Below are positions 1 to 12,160 of a stretch of 64,000 nt of DNA, in pieces. The DNA lies in NCBI GenBank assembly GCA_026826555.1, contig JAKSZT010020895.1, forward strand, positions 905,303 to 969,302, given 5' to 3'. Position 1 is the first letter of the stretch, and the number at the start of each line of letters is the position of its first letter. The notes under the pieces are model-generated. The model was not told where the DNA came from and made no database searches. It saw nothing but the letters and a program-made list of their open reading frames with translations. The DNA comes from Tolypeutes matacus (lineage: Eukaryota; Chordata; Mammalia; Cingulata; Chlamyphoridae). The position numbers were made by a program, and so were the translations under genes.

Positions 1-225
1 AATTGGATGGGAGAGATTGTAAACTACAAAGTAAACTTTATTCCACAATTAGTGACCATGCTCCAAAATGTTTTCATCAATTGCAATGACTCTACCATAC
101 TAAAGAAGTATGTTGTTTATGTGGGAAATTGTGGGAGGTGTGGGGAGCGGTGAATTTGTGAATCCTCTATAGTTTTTATTTACATTTATGTAATCTAAGT
201 ATCTTTAATAAATTAATAATTTTTA
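1..225 (+). mobile_element. L1 3' UTR tail fragment
   Basis: The stretch has the G-rich block with repeated GTGGG/GGGAGG, then 'acatttatgtaatctaa' and an A-rich end. The same end is seen near 40490-40530 and, in related form, near 25370 and 8600 (reverse). It is therefore read as the 3' terminus of the long-3'-UTR L1 lineage in this window, entering from the left edge. Its 5' part is outside the window. Confidence 0.6.
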
Positions 226-679
226 AACAACTTTTGCTCTCCACCAGGCAGTAAATTCCTACCACCTGTTGAAAAGTGGCAATATTGGACATAGGTGTGA
301 AGGTGAGGACAGTAAGTGCTGAATCAAAAATGAAATTTCATTTCCTTCTCAGTGCAGTACCCTGATTAATTTATCATTTCTAACTTCAAGCTCATTAATT
401 ATTTTAATAGAACATTTTTATTTTCATTAAATCTTTAGTTTAAGTAATATCTGGTTCCAATTATACAAGTCTGTCTTACTTCTTTTTCAATTCTGTGTAG
501 CCAAACTTCATTTTAACATTTTCTTCTTAGTTTTAAAAATTTTCTCCAATGATGTTTTAAACATCATACATAGTACTTTATGTTCCAATTACAAAATTAC
601 AATATATAGACTTGTTGTAAATTGACAAATCTGATTTTTTAACAAATCAATTTTTGATACATATTAATAAAGCATAAGT
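226..679. repeat. unclassified old dispersed sequence (pair with 9840-10140)
   Basis: No coding signal is visible. From about 370 to 660 the sequence resembles 9840-10140 in order and wording ('cttcaagctcattaa', 'atttatacaag', 'attgacaaat'). This suggests two old copies of one repeat, family not recognised. Confidence 0.4.
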
Positions 680-3600
680 GCATCCAAAGAATACAATCAA
701 TGGTATTTTGTATAGTCAATTAGTTGTACATTCAGCACTCCAATCATTTTTAGAGCATTTTCATTATTCCAGTAATAATAATATAAAACAAATATCAACA
801 ATGAAACAAAAAAATAAAATTCATCACATCTTAGTCACTCTATGCCATCCTTGCTATACATAGTTGCTATTCTGTTTCCTTCTCTCTAGTTTATTTGTAT
901 TTCCATTTTGTAAAAACAGTCTTATATGTGTAATATCATGTATTTGTATATTACATGAGATTTCACTGTTATACAGTCCCATGTTACATTATTTGTGCGT
1001 TCCTTCTACTAATATAAATGTCCTTAGGCTTTCCCTTTCAACCACTGTCATACACATAGTATAGCTCTGCTAATCACAAACAGCATGATGTGCTCTCACT
1101 GTTTCATTCATTCCCAAAGATTTACCACCAGCCTTTTAACCAAATCTACATCAGCTTTCCATTATCTACCCTCATTCTATTTCCTTGTGATGTATATTCT
1201 AAGTATTAATTCCATGAGTTTACATCATATTTTCAGCTCCTAATAGTGAAACCATACAGTATTTGTCATTTAATGTCTGGCTTGCTTCACTCAACATAAT
1301 GTCCTCCAGGTTAATTGATGTTGTCATATGCTTCATGACTTCATTTCATATTTATCTTCCTTTTAAAGACTTTTTAAAAATCTATTTGGGTCCCCTTAAC
1401 CATCAAAAATATTTGATTATTGACTTTTCAATATCTGTAAATAAGGCTTTTGTGATTTTTATCAGCATTGCATTGAATTTGTGAACCAGCTATGGTAGAT
1501 TTGACATCTTAACAATATCAATTATTTTAATCTATGAACATGGAAAGTCCTTTCACTTATTTAAGTCTTCTTTGGTTTCTTTTAGCAATATTTTGTAGTT
1601 TTCTGAATACAGGTCCTTTATGTCCTTGGTTAAAGTTATTGCTAAAATATTTGATGATTAGCCTTTATTATAAATGGAATTTTTTTCTGAATTCCCCCTC
1701 TGATTGCACATCAGTAGTATATAGAAAGACTATTGATTTTTGTATATTAATCTTGTATCCTGCCAATTGGTTGAAATCATCTAATATTTCTAGTAGCTTT
1801 GTTGTGGATATTTCAGGAATTTATGGATATAGGATCATATTATCAATGAATAGTGAAAGTTTTATTTCCTCCTTTCATATTTAGGTGATTTTTTTCTTTA
1901 TCTAGCCTATTTGATCTAGCTAGAAATTCTAGCACAATATTGAGTAATAATGATGACAGTGGGCATCTATGCCTTGATTCTGATCTCAGTGGAAAAGCTT
2001 TCAATCTTTCATCATTGACTACATTGCTAGCTGTAGATTTTTCCTATATGTATTATATCATATTGTGAAAGCTTCATTCCATTCCTGTTTTTGGAGTGTT
2101 TAATTTTATTGAGAAACGCTGATGTATTTTGTCAAATGCATTTTCTGCATCAACCAAGAGAATCAAATTATTTTTCTTTAATTTATCAATATGGTTTATA
2201 ACATTAATTGATTTTCTTGTATCGAACTATCCTTACATGCCTAAGATGAAGTAAACTGATCATAGTGTATAATTATTTTGATGTGATTTTGAAATCTGAT
2301 TACAATTATTTTATTGAGGATTTTAAAATCTATAATCATAAGAGATATTGGTCTGTAATTTTCTTTTTCCATATTATCTTTATCTGGTTTCAGTATTAGT
2401 GTGATGTTGGCTTCACAGAATGAGTTTTGTAGTGGTCTTTCCTGTTGAAATTTTGGAAAAGCTTGATCAAGATCGCTATTAGATTGGTTTAAAATGATTC
2501 ATTGTTTTCACCTTTGAATCCTTCTAGTCCTGGGCTTTTCATCTTTGGGAGGTTTATGATTAGTGCTTCAATTTCTTCATTTGTGATTGGTTTGTTCAGA
2601 CCTTCTATTTCTTATAGGGTCAGTGTAGGTGGTTTGGGTGTTTCTAGGAATTTGTCTGTCTCTTCTAAATTGTCTAGATTTCTGGCATACCATTGTATAT
2701 AGTATCCCCTTATAATCTCCTCAATTTCTATGAGTTTGATTATTTGTATCTTCTCTCTTTTTTCCTTTGTCAGTCTTTTTAAGGGTTTTATGATTTGTTG
2801 AAATTCTCAAAGAATGACATTCAGTTTTGTTAATTCTCTCTATTTTTTCTTCTCAATTGCATTTATTTCTGTTCCAATCTTTTTATTTCATTCTTTTAGC
2901 TTGGTTTGGGATAGGTGTATTGCCCTTTTTCTAGTTCCTCCAGGTGTAAAATTTGTTCTTCAATATTAGCTCTTTCTTCTTTTGTAATGTAAGCATTGAG
3001 GGCTAAAAATTTCCCTCTCAGCAATGATTTTTTGGTTTCCCATAGGTTTTGTTATGTTCTGTTCTCATTTTCATTCATCTCAAGATATTCGCTGAATTCT
3101 TTTTTAAATTTTTCTTTGACGTACTGCTTAAAAACATGTTGTTTAATCTCCATATATTTTTTTCAATTTTCTTTTTTCCACCCATTATTTATTTCCAGCT
3201 TCATACTATTATCATCAGATAAAGTGTTTTGTATAATTTCTATTTTTAAATATAGTGAGGCATGTCTTGTAACCCAACATATGGTTGATCTTGGAGAAAA
3301 ATCCATGAATGCTTGAAAATAATTATTTACTGCTGTTTTGAGATGAAGTGTTCTATAGATGTGCATTAGATCTAGTTCATTTTCCATATTATTCAAGCTC
3401 TTTGTTTCTTTATTTATCCTCTCTCCTGATCCAATACTGTGAATGTTGTACTGAAATCTCCAACTATTATTGTAGGGACATTTATTTCTCCCTTCAGCTT
3501 TGCCAGTGTGTGTTTCATGTATATTGGGGCACTCAGGTTAGGTGCATACATATTTAGTATAGTTATTTTTCTTGTTGAATTGCCCTTTTTATTAATATAA

Positions 3601-4525
3601 AATACCATAAATTTTTGCATTTAAAATCGATTTTGTCTGAAATTAATATCACTACTCCAGCTCTTTTTTGGCTATTAATGCATGGAATATCTTTTTCCAG
3701 CATTTCACTTTCAACCTGGTTGTGTCCTTACATCTTAGGTGACTCTCTTGTAGGTAACATATAGATGGCTTATATTTTTTATCCATTTTATCAGTATATG
3801 TTCTTTGATTAGGGAGTTCAAGATATTAACATTCAATATTATTATTGTAAAGGCTTTACTTACTTTATTATATTTGTCCTTTGGTTTCTGTTGTCAAATT
3901 CACTATTTATAATAATCTTCATTTCTACACACTTCTCTAAGTCTCTGGCCCTTGTCTTTTTTATTTTATTTTTTTTTCATTTCAGACTTCAGCACTCCCT
4001 TTAGTGCCCTTGTAGTTCTGCTCTTTGGGTAACATATTCTATAAGAATTATTTTTCTGTGAAGGCCTTGAACTCTTTCTCATTTTTTAAGGAAAGCTTTG
4101 CCAGATACAGAATTCTTCATTGTTATTTTTTTTCTCTTTCAGTAACAGAAATGCATCATACCACTTTCTTCTTGCCACCATGGTTTCTGACGTGAGGTCA
4201 GCCCTTAATCTTATCAAAGTTCCCTTGTATGTGATGTTTTGCTTTTCTCTTGCTTTTTTTAGAATCCTTTCTTTATTTCTGATATTTGTCTTTCTGAATA
4301 GTAGTTGTCTTATTCAGATTTATTTGGTTGTGGTATGTTGTCCTTTTTGGATATTTAAGTCTTTCATAAAGTTTGGAAGTTTTCAGTGATTATTTCTTCA
4401 AATATTCTTTATGCCCCTTTTCCATTTTTTTTTCTCCTTCTGGGGCACTGACAATACATATGTTTGTGTGTTTCATATTGTCGTTAAATTCCCTGAGACC
4501 CTATTCAATTTTTTCTTTCTCTTCA
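680..4525 (-). mobile_element. Old L1 element, 3' UTR through ORF1, heavily mutated
   Basis: On the minus strand this reads as an L1. The region 680-1250 matches the 3' UTR style of old mammalian L1M elements. 1260-1370 is the ORF2 carboxyl end ('TQSLAEHYVL'-type context). 1400-3900 is ORF2 reverse transcriptase and endonuclease, and 3900-4500 is the carboxyl end of ORF1. Near 1370 the copy jumps from the ORF2 tail to a more upstream part, so an internal deletion is present. All short frames here are antisense or broken pieces of ORF2/ORF1 with no reading frame above about 120 codons. The element is dead and serves as background for later insertions. Subfamily is not resolved. Confidence 0.85.
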
Positions 4526-5096
4526 GTGGTATAAACATCATGGTACTAGCATAAGGGCAGACAAATTAACCAATGGACTGAATTGAGAACTCAGAAATTG
4601 ACCCCCAAATCTACATTCAAGAGATTTTTGACAATGCTCTTAAGCCCACCTAAATGGCCCAGAACAGTCTATTCAGCAAATGGTGCTGGGATAACTGGAT
4701 AGTCATATCAAAAAGAAAGAAAGAAGACCCATAAATCACACCTTATACAAAAATTATTTCAAGGTTTATCAAGGAATTAAATATGAAAGCAACAACTATA
4801 GAACTCCTAGAAGAAAATATAGGAAAACTTCATCAAGATCTTGTGGGAGTCAGTAGTTTCTTAAACCTTATGCCCCAAGCATGAGCAACAAAAGATAAAA
4901 TATATAAATGAAACCTCCTCAAAATTCAACACTTTTACATCTCAAAGGCTTTGCAAAAGGGTGAAAAGGCAGCCACCTCAATGGAAAAAAAATATTTGGC
5001 AATCACATATCTGATATGGGTTTAATATCTATGATATATAATTAGATCATAAAACTTAAGATAAAGACAAAGTCTCTGATTAAAAAATGGACAAAA

Positions 5097-5466
5097 ATTC
5101 TAGAACTCCGCAGGGTAGCTGTAGCTCTGATGTTAGTCAGTGCAGAGTGCTATAGATGGCTGATTCTGCCCATTCTGGAGCCGAGCACCAGCGTCACCTG
5201 GTTGCTAAGTAAATCAGTTTGAGTGTAGATTAGCATCTGCTATCAGCCTGATGCTGCTTCAGGTCAGCTTACCTGCTTCCCAAAGCTATGGGGTGGTGCA
5301 GGCAGCCAGATCGATGTCAAAAAATTAGAAGTACATGTAAACTTCAGAAAAATGTTTTATATCCTATAGCAAATAAAGGAAAAGATATGTGAGAAAATGT
5401 TTGCCATTTTACGTTGCAATTAGAATTGAAGGTAATTTTATTTAAATAAATTTTTGAACTACAAAA
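5097..5466 (+). mobile_element. Retrocopy: structured RNA-like head joined to a polyadenylated tail
   Basis: The insert is flanked by a perfect 15-bp direct repeat (5082-5096 and 5467-5481, 'aaaaaatggacaaaa') that interrupts the L1 ORF2 sequence cleanly. It ends in an A run with AATAAA about 14 bases before it. It is therefore an L1-mobilised retrocopy. Its first about 200 bases (to 5304) recur at 15691-15778 and 17281-17386. The remaining about 160 bases do not recur here. I do not recognise the source RNA. A head-plus-tail chimera formed by template switching would fit. Confidence 0.8.
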
Positions 5467-6517
5467 AAAAAATGGACAAAAGACTTGAAAAGACAACTGT
5501 TCAAAGAAGAAACACGAATGGTGAAAAAACACATGAAAACGTGTTCATCACTAATGATTAGAGAAATGCAAATCAAAATTTCAGTGACATATCATTTCAC
5601 ACCTATTAGATTGGATGCTATTAAAAGTTGGAAAACTAAATGTTGGAGAGGATTTGGATACATAAGAATGATTATTCATTTTTGGTGGGAATGTAGAATG
5701 ATACAATCATTGTGAAGGGCTAGTTGGCAGTTCCTAAGGAATTTGAATATAGATTTGCAATGGGACTGGGCAATACCATTGCTAGGTATAGACCCAGAAG
5801 AACTGAGAGCAGTGACACAAAGAGATATCTGCACACCAATTTTCATAGCAGCATTATTCAAAATAGCCAGTGTTGATGAATGGACTGATGAATGGATAAA
5901 CAAATTGTGGATTATACATACAGTGGAATGTTATTCAGTGGCAAGAAGACATGAAGTCATGAAACACATGACAACATGGATGAACTTGGAGGACACTATG
6001 CTGAGTGAAACAAGTCGGACTCAAAAGGTAAAATATTATATGATTGCCCTTTTATGAACAAAATATATTATGTGGAATATAAATATATTATGTGAAATAT
6101 GAATATGGGTAGAGTTGCTTATGTAAGATCATTTTTCTTCTAATCTGAACAAATGTAACTTAATACTATAAAATATTAATATCAGATAAAAAAATTCCAA
6201 AATACTAAGTGAAGGAGACAAGACACAGAGTACTACATACTGTATGATTCCATTTATATAAAATGTAAATATAAATCAATTTATAAAGATGAAAGGAGAT
6301 TAGTGTTTAGGTAGTTCTGAGGAAGGAATACTAAGGGGTTTGGAGTCTTTCTTTTTGGAGTAATGAAATTGTTTTAAAATTTTGGAGATAATATATGTAC
6401 AACATTGTGATTGTAACATTGATTATACAATTTGAATAGAATAGCCAGAAACAGCAGCTATGTACAATGGTGGAAGCAGAGAGAGATTGAGAGGTGAGGA
6501 ATTTTCTTGTTTGTTTA

Positions 6518-6533
6518 TTATTATTATTATTAT
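6518..6533. repeat. (TTA)n microsatellite
   Basis: Five consecutive ATT/TTA triplets inside the L1 3' UTR. Confidence 0.8.
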
Positions 6534-6690
6534 TGAAATAATTAAAATGCTCTAATAATGATTAAAGTGATGAATGCACAGCTATATGATTATATCCAAA
6601 TACTATTGATTGTACACTTTGGATGAATTATGTGTCTATAAATATATATCAATAAAATTTAGTTGTTTAAAAAAAAAGGAAATAACCATA

Positions 6691-8401
6691 GCTTGTGCAC
6701 AAAAATTATTTTTTAATATTATGAAAATTTCAGTAATTCTGAAGGTTTATAATGTATGGAGAAATTTTTGTCCCTTACCAATTTGACAAGTAGACTTTCC
6801 TCACCAAAAATTGGGTTTTATTTCCAAGAATGAGCCAATTTTAAGTAATATTATAACTCATGTGCTCTCATATATTGTTATTTTAATATTGTTAACCTCT
6901 ATTGTTATGTAGATATAAAATAAATAAATCACATTAATATTCCTTTAAAAAGGTGACTTAGTGAATTTATTTTTTTGTTTGTAATGGGAGAATCATGCAT
7001 GGAAAACATAAGATAATAGTTCACAGAGGCTTCTATGAAAAATATGCATACATCTATTCAATAAAAAGCATTAATATTCTCAACATTAACTGATGAATGA
7101 CCATCAGCATTTTTTTATTGCAAATTTCAGGCCTATGCATTACTGATGTAATCCTTGTAACATGAAGATTTTTCAAGATTTTTTATAAAATTAACAGAGG
7201 GTGAAGTTTTTACCTGGTTACCATCAGAAAATAAAAGTTTGAACAATAACAGATATTCTAGACAAAGCTGAATACCATACTGAGTCTTGAAATTTTATAC
7301 TTGGGAAATTGCTTAATTGAAAAGATTTTAAATGGAGCACAAATAGTTTAGGCTAATGCCAACTTCTCAGGTGACTGTAATATTCCTTAATTGATATGCA
7401 ATAAAGTCATATTTAAACTTATTATGATATCACATTTATTCAAAAGACAGAAATCATTTTTACTATTTATTGATTGTAATAAGAGGGGCTTGATTGAGAA
7501 GTGCTTTTCAGCATTTAGGGAGTTATTTTCTGCTTTTTAAAAGACTTCTGATAAAAAATTCAATTTCATTTTTAACTCAGCACATATATACACATCAATG
7601 TGTATAAAATTAAGATGTAAAATAATGTAAGTTGAATGTAATGAATTAATAAAATCATCAACTTGAAGTAATAACATATCACAAGTAATTATTTGTCAGA
7701 TTTAATTACACAATTCTTAGAAGATGTGCTGAGTAAAAAGTAAAAAAAAAAAAAAACACTAATGAAAGAGACAAGTAGAGATGGACAATATTTACATGAA
7801 TATATCTATATCATTTACACCCTCATTCAAGTTAACCATGAATTTTTTTTGATATCATAGAATAATGAATAGGTTATTTAGACTGTAGAGTAATGAACAA
7901 TAAATCAACTTGTTTCTCTGTATGGTGAGCAAATAAATTACAGCAAACCCTATGAAATATGGCAGGGATATATTTCATTATGATTCTGTAAGTTATATAC
8001 CATTTTTCTTGACTTAAAAATTACTATTCATTTTGTTATGACACTTGAACCATAGTCCCTCTTTTACCTTGAGTTCTGTTAATGTTCTCTGGCAAAAGTC
8101 ATTCAACACAAATTTTCCATTTTTCCTTTCTCAGAAACCCAAAATTAATATATAAAAAGAAATATAGTTCCCCATATATAGAATGAGATGAGTGAGATCA
8201 CCTCATTTAATTTTTGAAGCAACTCATCCACCACAATGATAAATAAATAAGACAGAAATATAGGGAATAAATAAAAATGTGTTAAAGAATTCTACATGAT
8301 GTTAGTAATTTGAAATGATGGCATAATATGAGCATAGACTTATGGGGTAGATTTTTGCTTGTTTTTTGGATTAATTTTTTGGTAAAATTTGGTAATGTGT
8401 A
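6691..8401. other. AT-rich stretch without recognised features
   Basis: I see no reading frame of note and no repeat family that I can name. There is a 15-base A run at 7742-7757. The stretch may hold very old, unrecognisable repeats. Confidence 0.5.
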
Positions 8402-8415
8402 AATATGCTTTCTTT

Positions 8416-8539
8416 TTTTTAAATAATTAATTTTTTTATTGTGGGTAAAAATCAAAATTTTCACAACACATACCAATATTTCTAAAATGATATATAAATA
8501 TATATGCATATATGTGCATTTGCTTACAAAAATGTTATA

Positions 8540-8577
<38 letters not shown>

Positions 8578-9017
8578 AAGAGATGCTTAGATTACCTAAA
8601 ATATTACATGGAAACTACCGGGATTCCCATGTTCCCCACCTCCCACACTTCCCACCACATCCCACACAAACATCTCCCACAAGTGTGGCTCATCACCCTC
8701 AATGGACTTACACATGCTGGGGCCTTGCCATCAACCATAGACCACAGTTCACATCGTAGACCACACTCTCTCCCACACAGGTCTGAATGGTGTGTGCTGA
8801 TTTAAAATGGCCTACATCCGTTGCCAAAACAGCACTTAGGACAACCTCCAAATCCCAATAAAGCCCCTGTTTTTCAACTGCACATCCCCTCCCTGCCCCG
8901 AAAGTGGCCAGTGGCCACTGACTCCACCTCACTGTTATAATTTCTTCCATTGCTAGAATCACCATATGTGTATAACAGAATACCATCAAGTCCACTCTAG
9001 TCCATAGTTCTTCCCCC
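8416..9017 (-). mobile_element. L1 3' UTR insertion with target-site duplication
   Basis: The insert is flanked by a 14-bp direct repeat 'aatatgctttcttt' at 8402-8415 and 9018-9031. It reads on minus as the last about 600 bases of the long L1 3' UTR, colinear with 24960-25560. It is a 5'-truncated retrotransposition event. It contains an (AT)n run at about 8535-8562 followed by a T run, corresponding to the tail region of the sense strand. Longer frames here (8512-8805, 8708-9019) are chance frames in GC-richer UTR sequence. Confidence 0.88.
8535..8577. repeat. (AT)n plus T run
   Basis: Alternating AT for about 27 bases followed by 16 T, inside the L1 3' UTR insert. The same simple repeat position is seen at about 25409-25440 in the plus-strand copy. 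Confidence 0.9.
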
Positions 9018-9031
9018 AATATGCTTTCTTT

Positions 9032-10144
9032 ACATCATAGAAAAATAGCTAGAATTCATCCTATGAACAGATTCAAGAAGAAATTTGGAATAAAGTTCAA
9101 TAACTGCAAGAATATCTAAAGTTTAATAATAATAATAAGTTAGCTTTCCTATCCAATGAAAAGACACTATGTGTATATCAATGTTACACGTTCTTCTGTT
9201 ACAACAATAATAATAAGGCCATCAATTTAGAGTGGTGAATAGAGGAAGATTTTTAAGGAAGAAAATTAAGAGGGAAACAGAGGCAGACAGAGAAAGAAAA
9301 AGCACTGGGTAATAGGGATGCCTGGTAAGAGCTGTGAGCTTCAGTTAGAAAATACAACTAGCTGTAGTGTCCTCCACAAAAAGAAAGCTGAAGAATAAAC
9401 TCCCTCATTTGCATATAATTCCTTTTACCGACTATCCTGAAAGTTCCCATTTATCCTAATCTTACCAGATGCAAAGAATAGATTCTTGATGTCCTCCAAG
9501 ATGTATAGATAACAGGGAGAAAAGCCAGCTGGAGAAGGGTAAGGTGTAGATCTGGAGGGAAAAATAAAAGGTATCCTGCAAACCATTTTGGGATTTCTTT
9601 TTATATATATGGGTTGCAATAAAATTTATCTTTCTGAATAAATGGATTCATACTTTTAATAATTTTATAGAATTGTCAGTCATTAACAATAAAAAATACC
9701 TATTTTCTTCTTTTTATTTCTTCTTGTTTTCTCCTTTATCCTCTCTACATATTAATTTGTTATATTTTTTTGTATTGTGTGTGCATGTGTATGGGTATGT
9801 TTGCACAATATTTCCTTTCCTTCTATATGCAATCTTCACAGTAATTTTTCAGGTCTATCTTCAAGTTCATTAACCATTTTCACCTTTTATTTTTACTTTC
9901 ATTTAAACTTTAAGCAATAATATCTTTCAATTTATACAAGTTTTCTTATTTCTTTTACACATCTGCATGGTCAATTATTGTCTTTCATATTTGCTCCTTA
10001 ATCTTTTTTTTTTCACTTTTTCAATGCTTTTTCTAAACCTTTGGTACATTATCCTATAGATTTCAGTTACATAAATTGCAATGTATAAATTTTTGCATAT
10101 TGACAAATATTTTTATAACTCTAAAAATAATATTGGGTGTGCAA
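9032..10144. other. No gene; old repeat traces
   Basis: No coding signal. 9840-10140 resembles 370-660. A short purine-rich block lies at 9240-9310. Nothing else is recognised. Confidence 0.4.
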
Positions 10145-10600
10145 TTAATTGACACTATCATGGCTTAAAGCTAGGTACTCCAGAAAAATGTGTCTAAATT
10201 AATTCCATGCCTGGAAGTATGAGCCAATTATAAATAGGACCTCTAGATAAGATTACTTCAATTAAAATGTGTTCCAACCCAATCAGGATGGGTCTTAATC
10301 CTATTACTGGAGACCTTAGTAAACAGAATGAAATTCAGACAAAGGAGAAAAAGCCACTGAAAACAAGAATATGAAGGTTAATGGAAAACAGTAGAGAAGA
10401 GAGAGACCAGGACAGAGAAATCCAGATCAAGAATCACCCCAGCCAGCTCTAGAATGTCTGTCTTCAGGAAGAAATCATTGTCTAGTTGATATGTTGATTT
10501 TGAATTGTCCTAGCTTCAAAAATGTGCACTAAAAAATTCCCATTGTTTAAGCCAACCCATTGCACAGTATTTGCTTGAGTAGCCATGAACCTAAAATGGA
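10145..10600 (+). mobile_element. MaLR-like 5' LTR
   Basis: The block carries the layout of MLT1-type LTRs: 'gtactccagaaaaatgtgt', then an 'accaaatcaggatgggtcttaatcc' type block, an 'agaaatcattg' block and a closing 'cccattgtttaagccaaccca' block. The same blocks recur in order at 12160-13090 and 33060-33490. It is followed directly by the internal region starting 'tggattgtagcaccagg'. Confidence 0.75.
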
Positions 10601-12160
10601 TTGTAGCACCAGGAAAGCAGGGTGTTGTTATTGCAAATATCATAAATGTGGAAATGGCTTTAGAATTGGGTATTTGGTAGAAGATGGAAGAATTGTCATG
10701 TGATTAATAGAAAAAGTTTAGATTTCTTTGGAGAGACTGTTGGTAGAGATATGGACATAAAGATAGTGTGGCTTTAGAAGTAAATGATGAATGTATTATT
10801 TCAAACTAGAAGAAAGACTGTCTTTGTTTTAAAGTGGCCAAAAATTGGCAAACTTGAGTTCTGTTATAAGATGGAGGACATAACTTGAAAGTGATTAACT
10901 TGAATATTTGCCTGAGGAGATTTTCTTGCTAAGTGTGGAAAATGCAGATTGGCTTCTCCTTTAAAATTATAGTAAAATGTGAGAGGAAATCAGTAAGCTG
11001 AAATCTGAACTTTTAAACACAAAGAAACCAGAAATTGATGGTTTGACAAATTGTGAGTTTATCTAGATTGTGTGCTCTGAGACTAGGGCTAAAAGTGGCT
11101 TTATCAAGGACTTCCATGAGTTTCCAGAAAATTAGTGCCCAGAGAAAAAGATTCCATATGACAGTTTAACTGAATATGCAAGCACTCAGACTTTTCAGTG
11201 GAAGTCAGGATTCATAATGCTGTTTTGCAAGAAGGATCTGTGGAAAATTCTTCTGATGGATTGACTCCATGTGAACTGTATATGTATCCAAAAATTTTTT
11301 TTGCATAATTTGGATGAGTGGAACCATGGCAAGCCTGGACTAAAAGCAACAGAGAAGGCATGGATTGAAGGAAAAATGATTTAAGGTCAGAATCAAGGAA
11401 TCTAATGTCTGGACTGATGATATGTCCTTAGGCCAAGAAAGCAAACTTACTTACGTATGTGGAAAGTGAAGGACTATCCCTGTGTGTGTAGTGTGCAAGT
11501 CATTTTTCCCAGTACCAGGAGGGGGTGGGCCTTTCTCCCTATTATTCAGAGAAGGTTCTACCGTACCAATACTCAGAGAACTGGGGTCTGTGCCCTGCAC
11601 TCAAGGAGAACCTGGCTGCCACCCATCTTAGGATGATGTACTAAGACAGGGTTGGACCTGTGCCATGGCAATTGTGTAGAGCTTTGCTCCCATCCCAAAG
11701 CTTGGAGAGGATGAGGCCTTTACTACAGTGTTTAGGGAGAGCATGTCCTTTGCATTAGCACTTCAAATGAGTGGGTCTACTGTTTCATCAGGGCCAGAGG
11801 ACAAACCTTTAATTCATAGATGACTCTCAGACCTTGAAATCTAATGCTGTGTTTGGAAATTTTTTAGGACCCAAGACCCTTGCTTTCCTGCCAACTTTTC
11901 CTTCTGGAAGGGGAATGCCTATCCTATGCCTGTCCCTCTATTGTTTATTGGAAGCAGATAACTTATTCTCTAGGTTTCACAGGTATGGAGACAGAGAGAA
12001 ATTGTGTCCCATGATGGATCACACCCATAAATGATGTTGATGAGCTTTGTACTTATTGATTCTGATAAGATTTGAAACTTTTGAAACATTGTGACAAGAT
12101 GAATGTATTTTCTACATAGAGCAAACCTTCTTATAGGGACCAAGGGCAGAAAATGGTGGT
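10601..12160 (+). mobile_element. MaLR-like internal region
   Basis: The sequence starts with 'aaatgtggaaatggctttagaattgggtatttgg', the hallmark start of ERVL-MaLR internal sequences, and continues for 1.5 kb without a retroviral reading frame. The frame at 11834-12034 (66 codons) has no recognisable motif. MaLR internal regions are known to have only vestigial gag-like content and to depend on ERVL for mobility. It lies between two related LTRs, giving a near-complete provirus-like unit. Confidence 0.75.

Larger units (their letters stand above)
4528..6690 (+). mobile_element. 5'-truncated L1 with 3' end, poly(A)
   Basis: Plus-strand L1 beginning inside ORF2 ('gcaaatggtgctgggataactggatag' block at 4678) and running through the cysteine-containing ORF2 tail (5485-6057). 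The 3' UTR closes with a 'gtacactttggatgaattatgtg' type end, AATAAA at 6650 and an A tract at 6668-6678. This end is typical of L1MA/L1MB-like subfamilies. The copy is split by a later insertion at 5097-5466. Frames 5485-5715 and 5743-6057 are recognisable remnants of the ORF2 carboxyl domain. Stops and frameshifts are frequent. Confidence 0.85.

Noticed and set aside
680..6690. A single 5'-inverted (twin-primed) L1
   Set aside because: The minus part has its own 3' UTR at 680-1250 and the plus part has a different 3' end with poly(A), so two separate L1 elements fit better.
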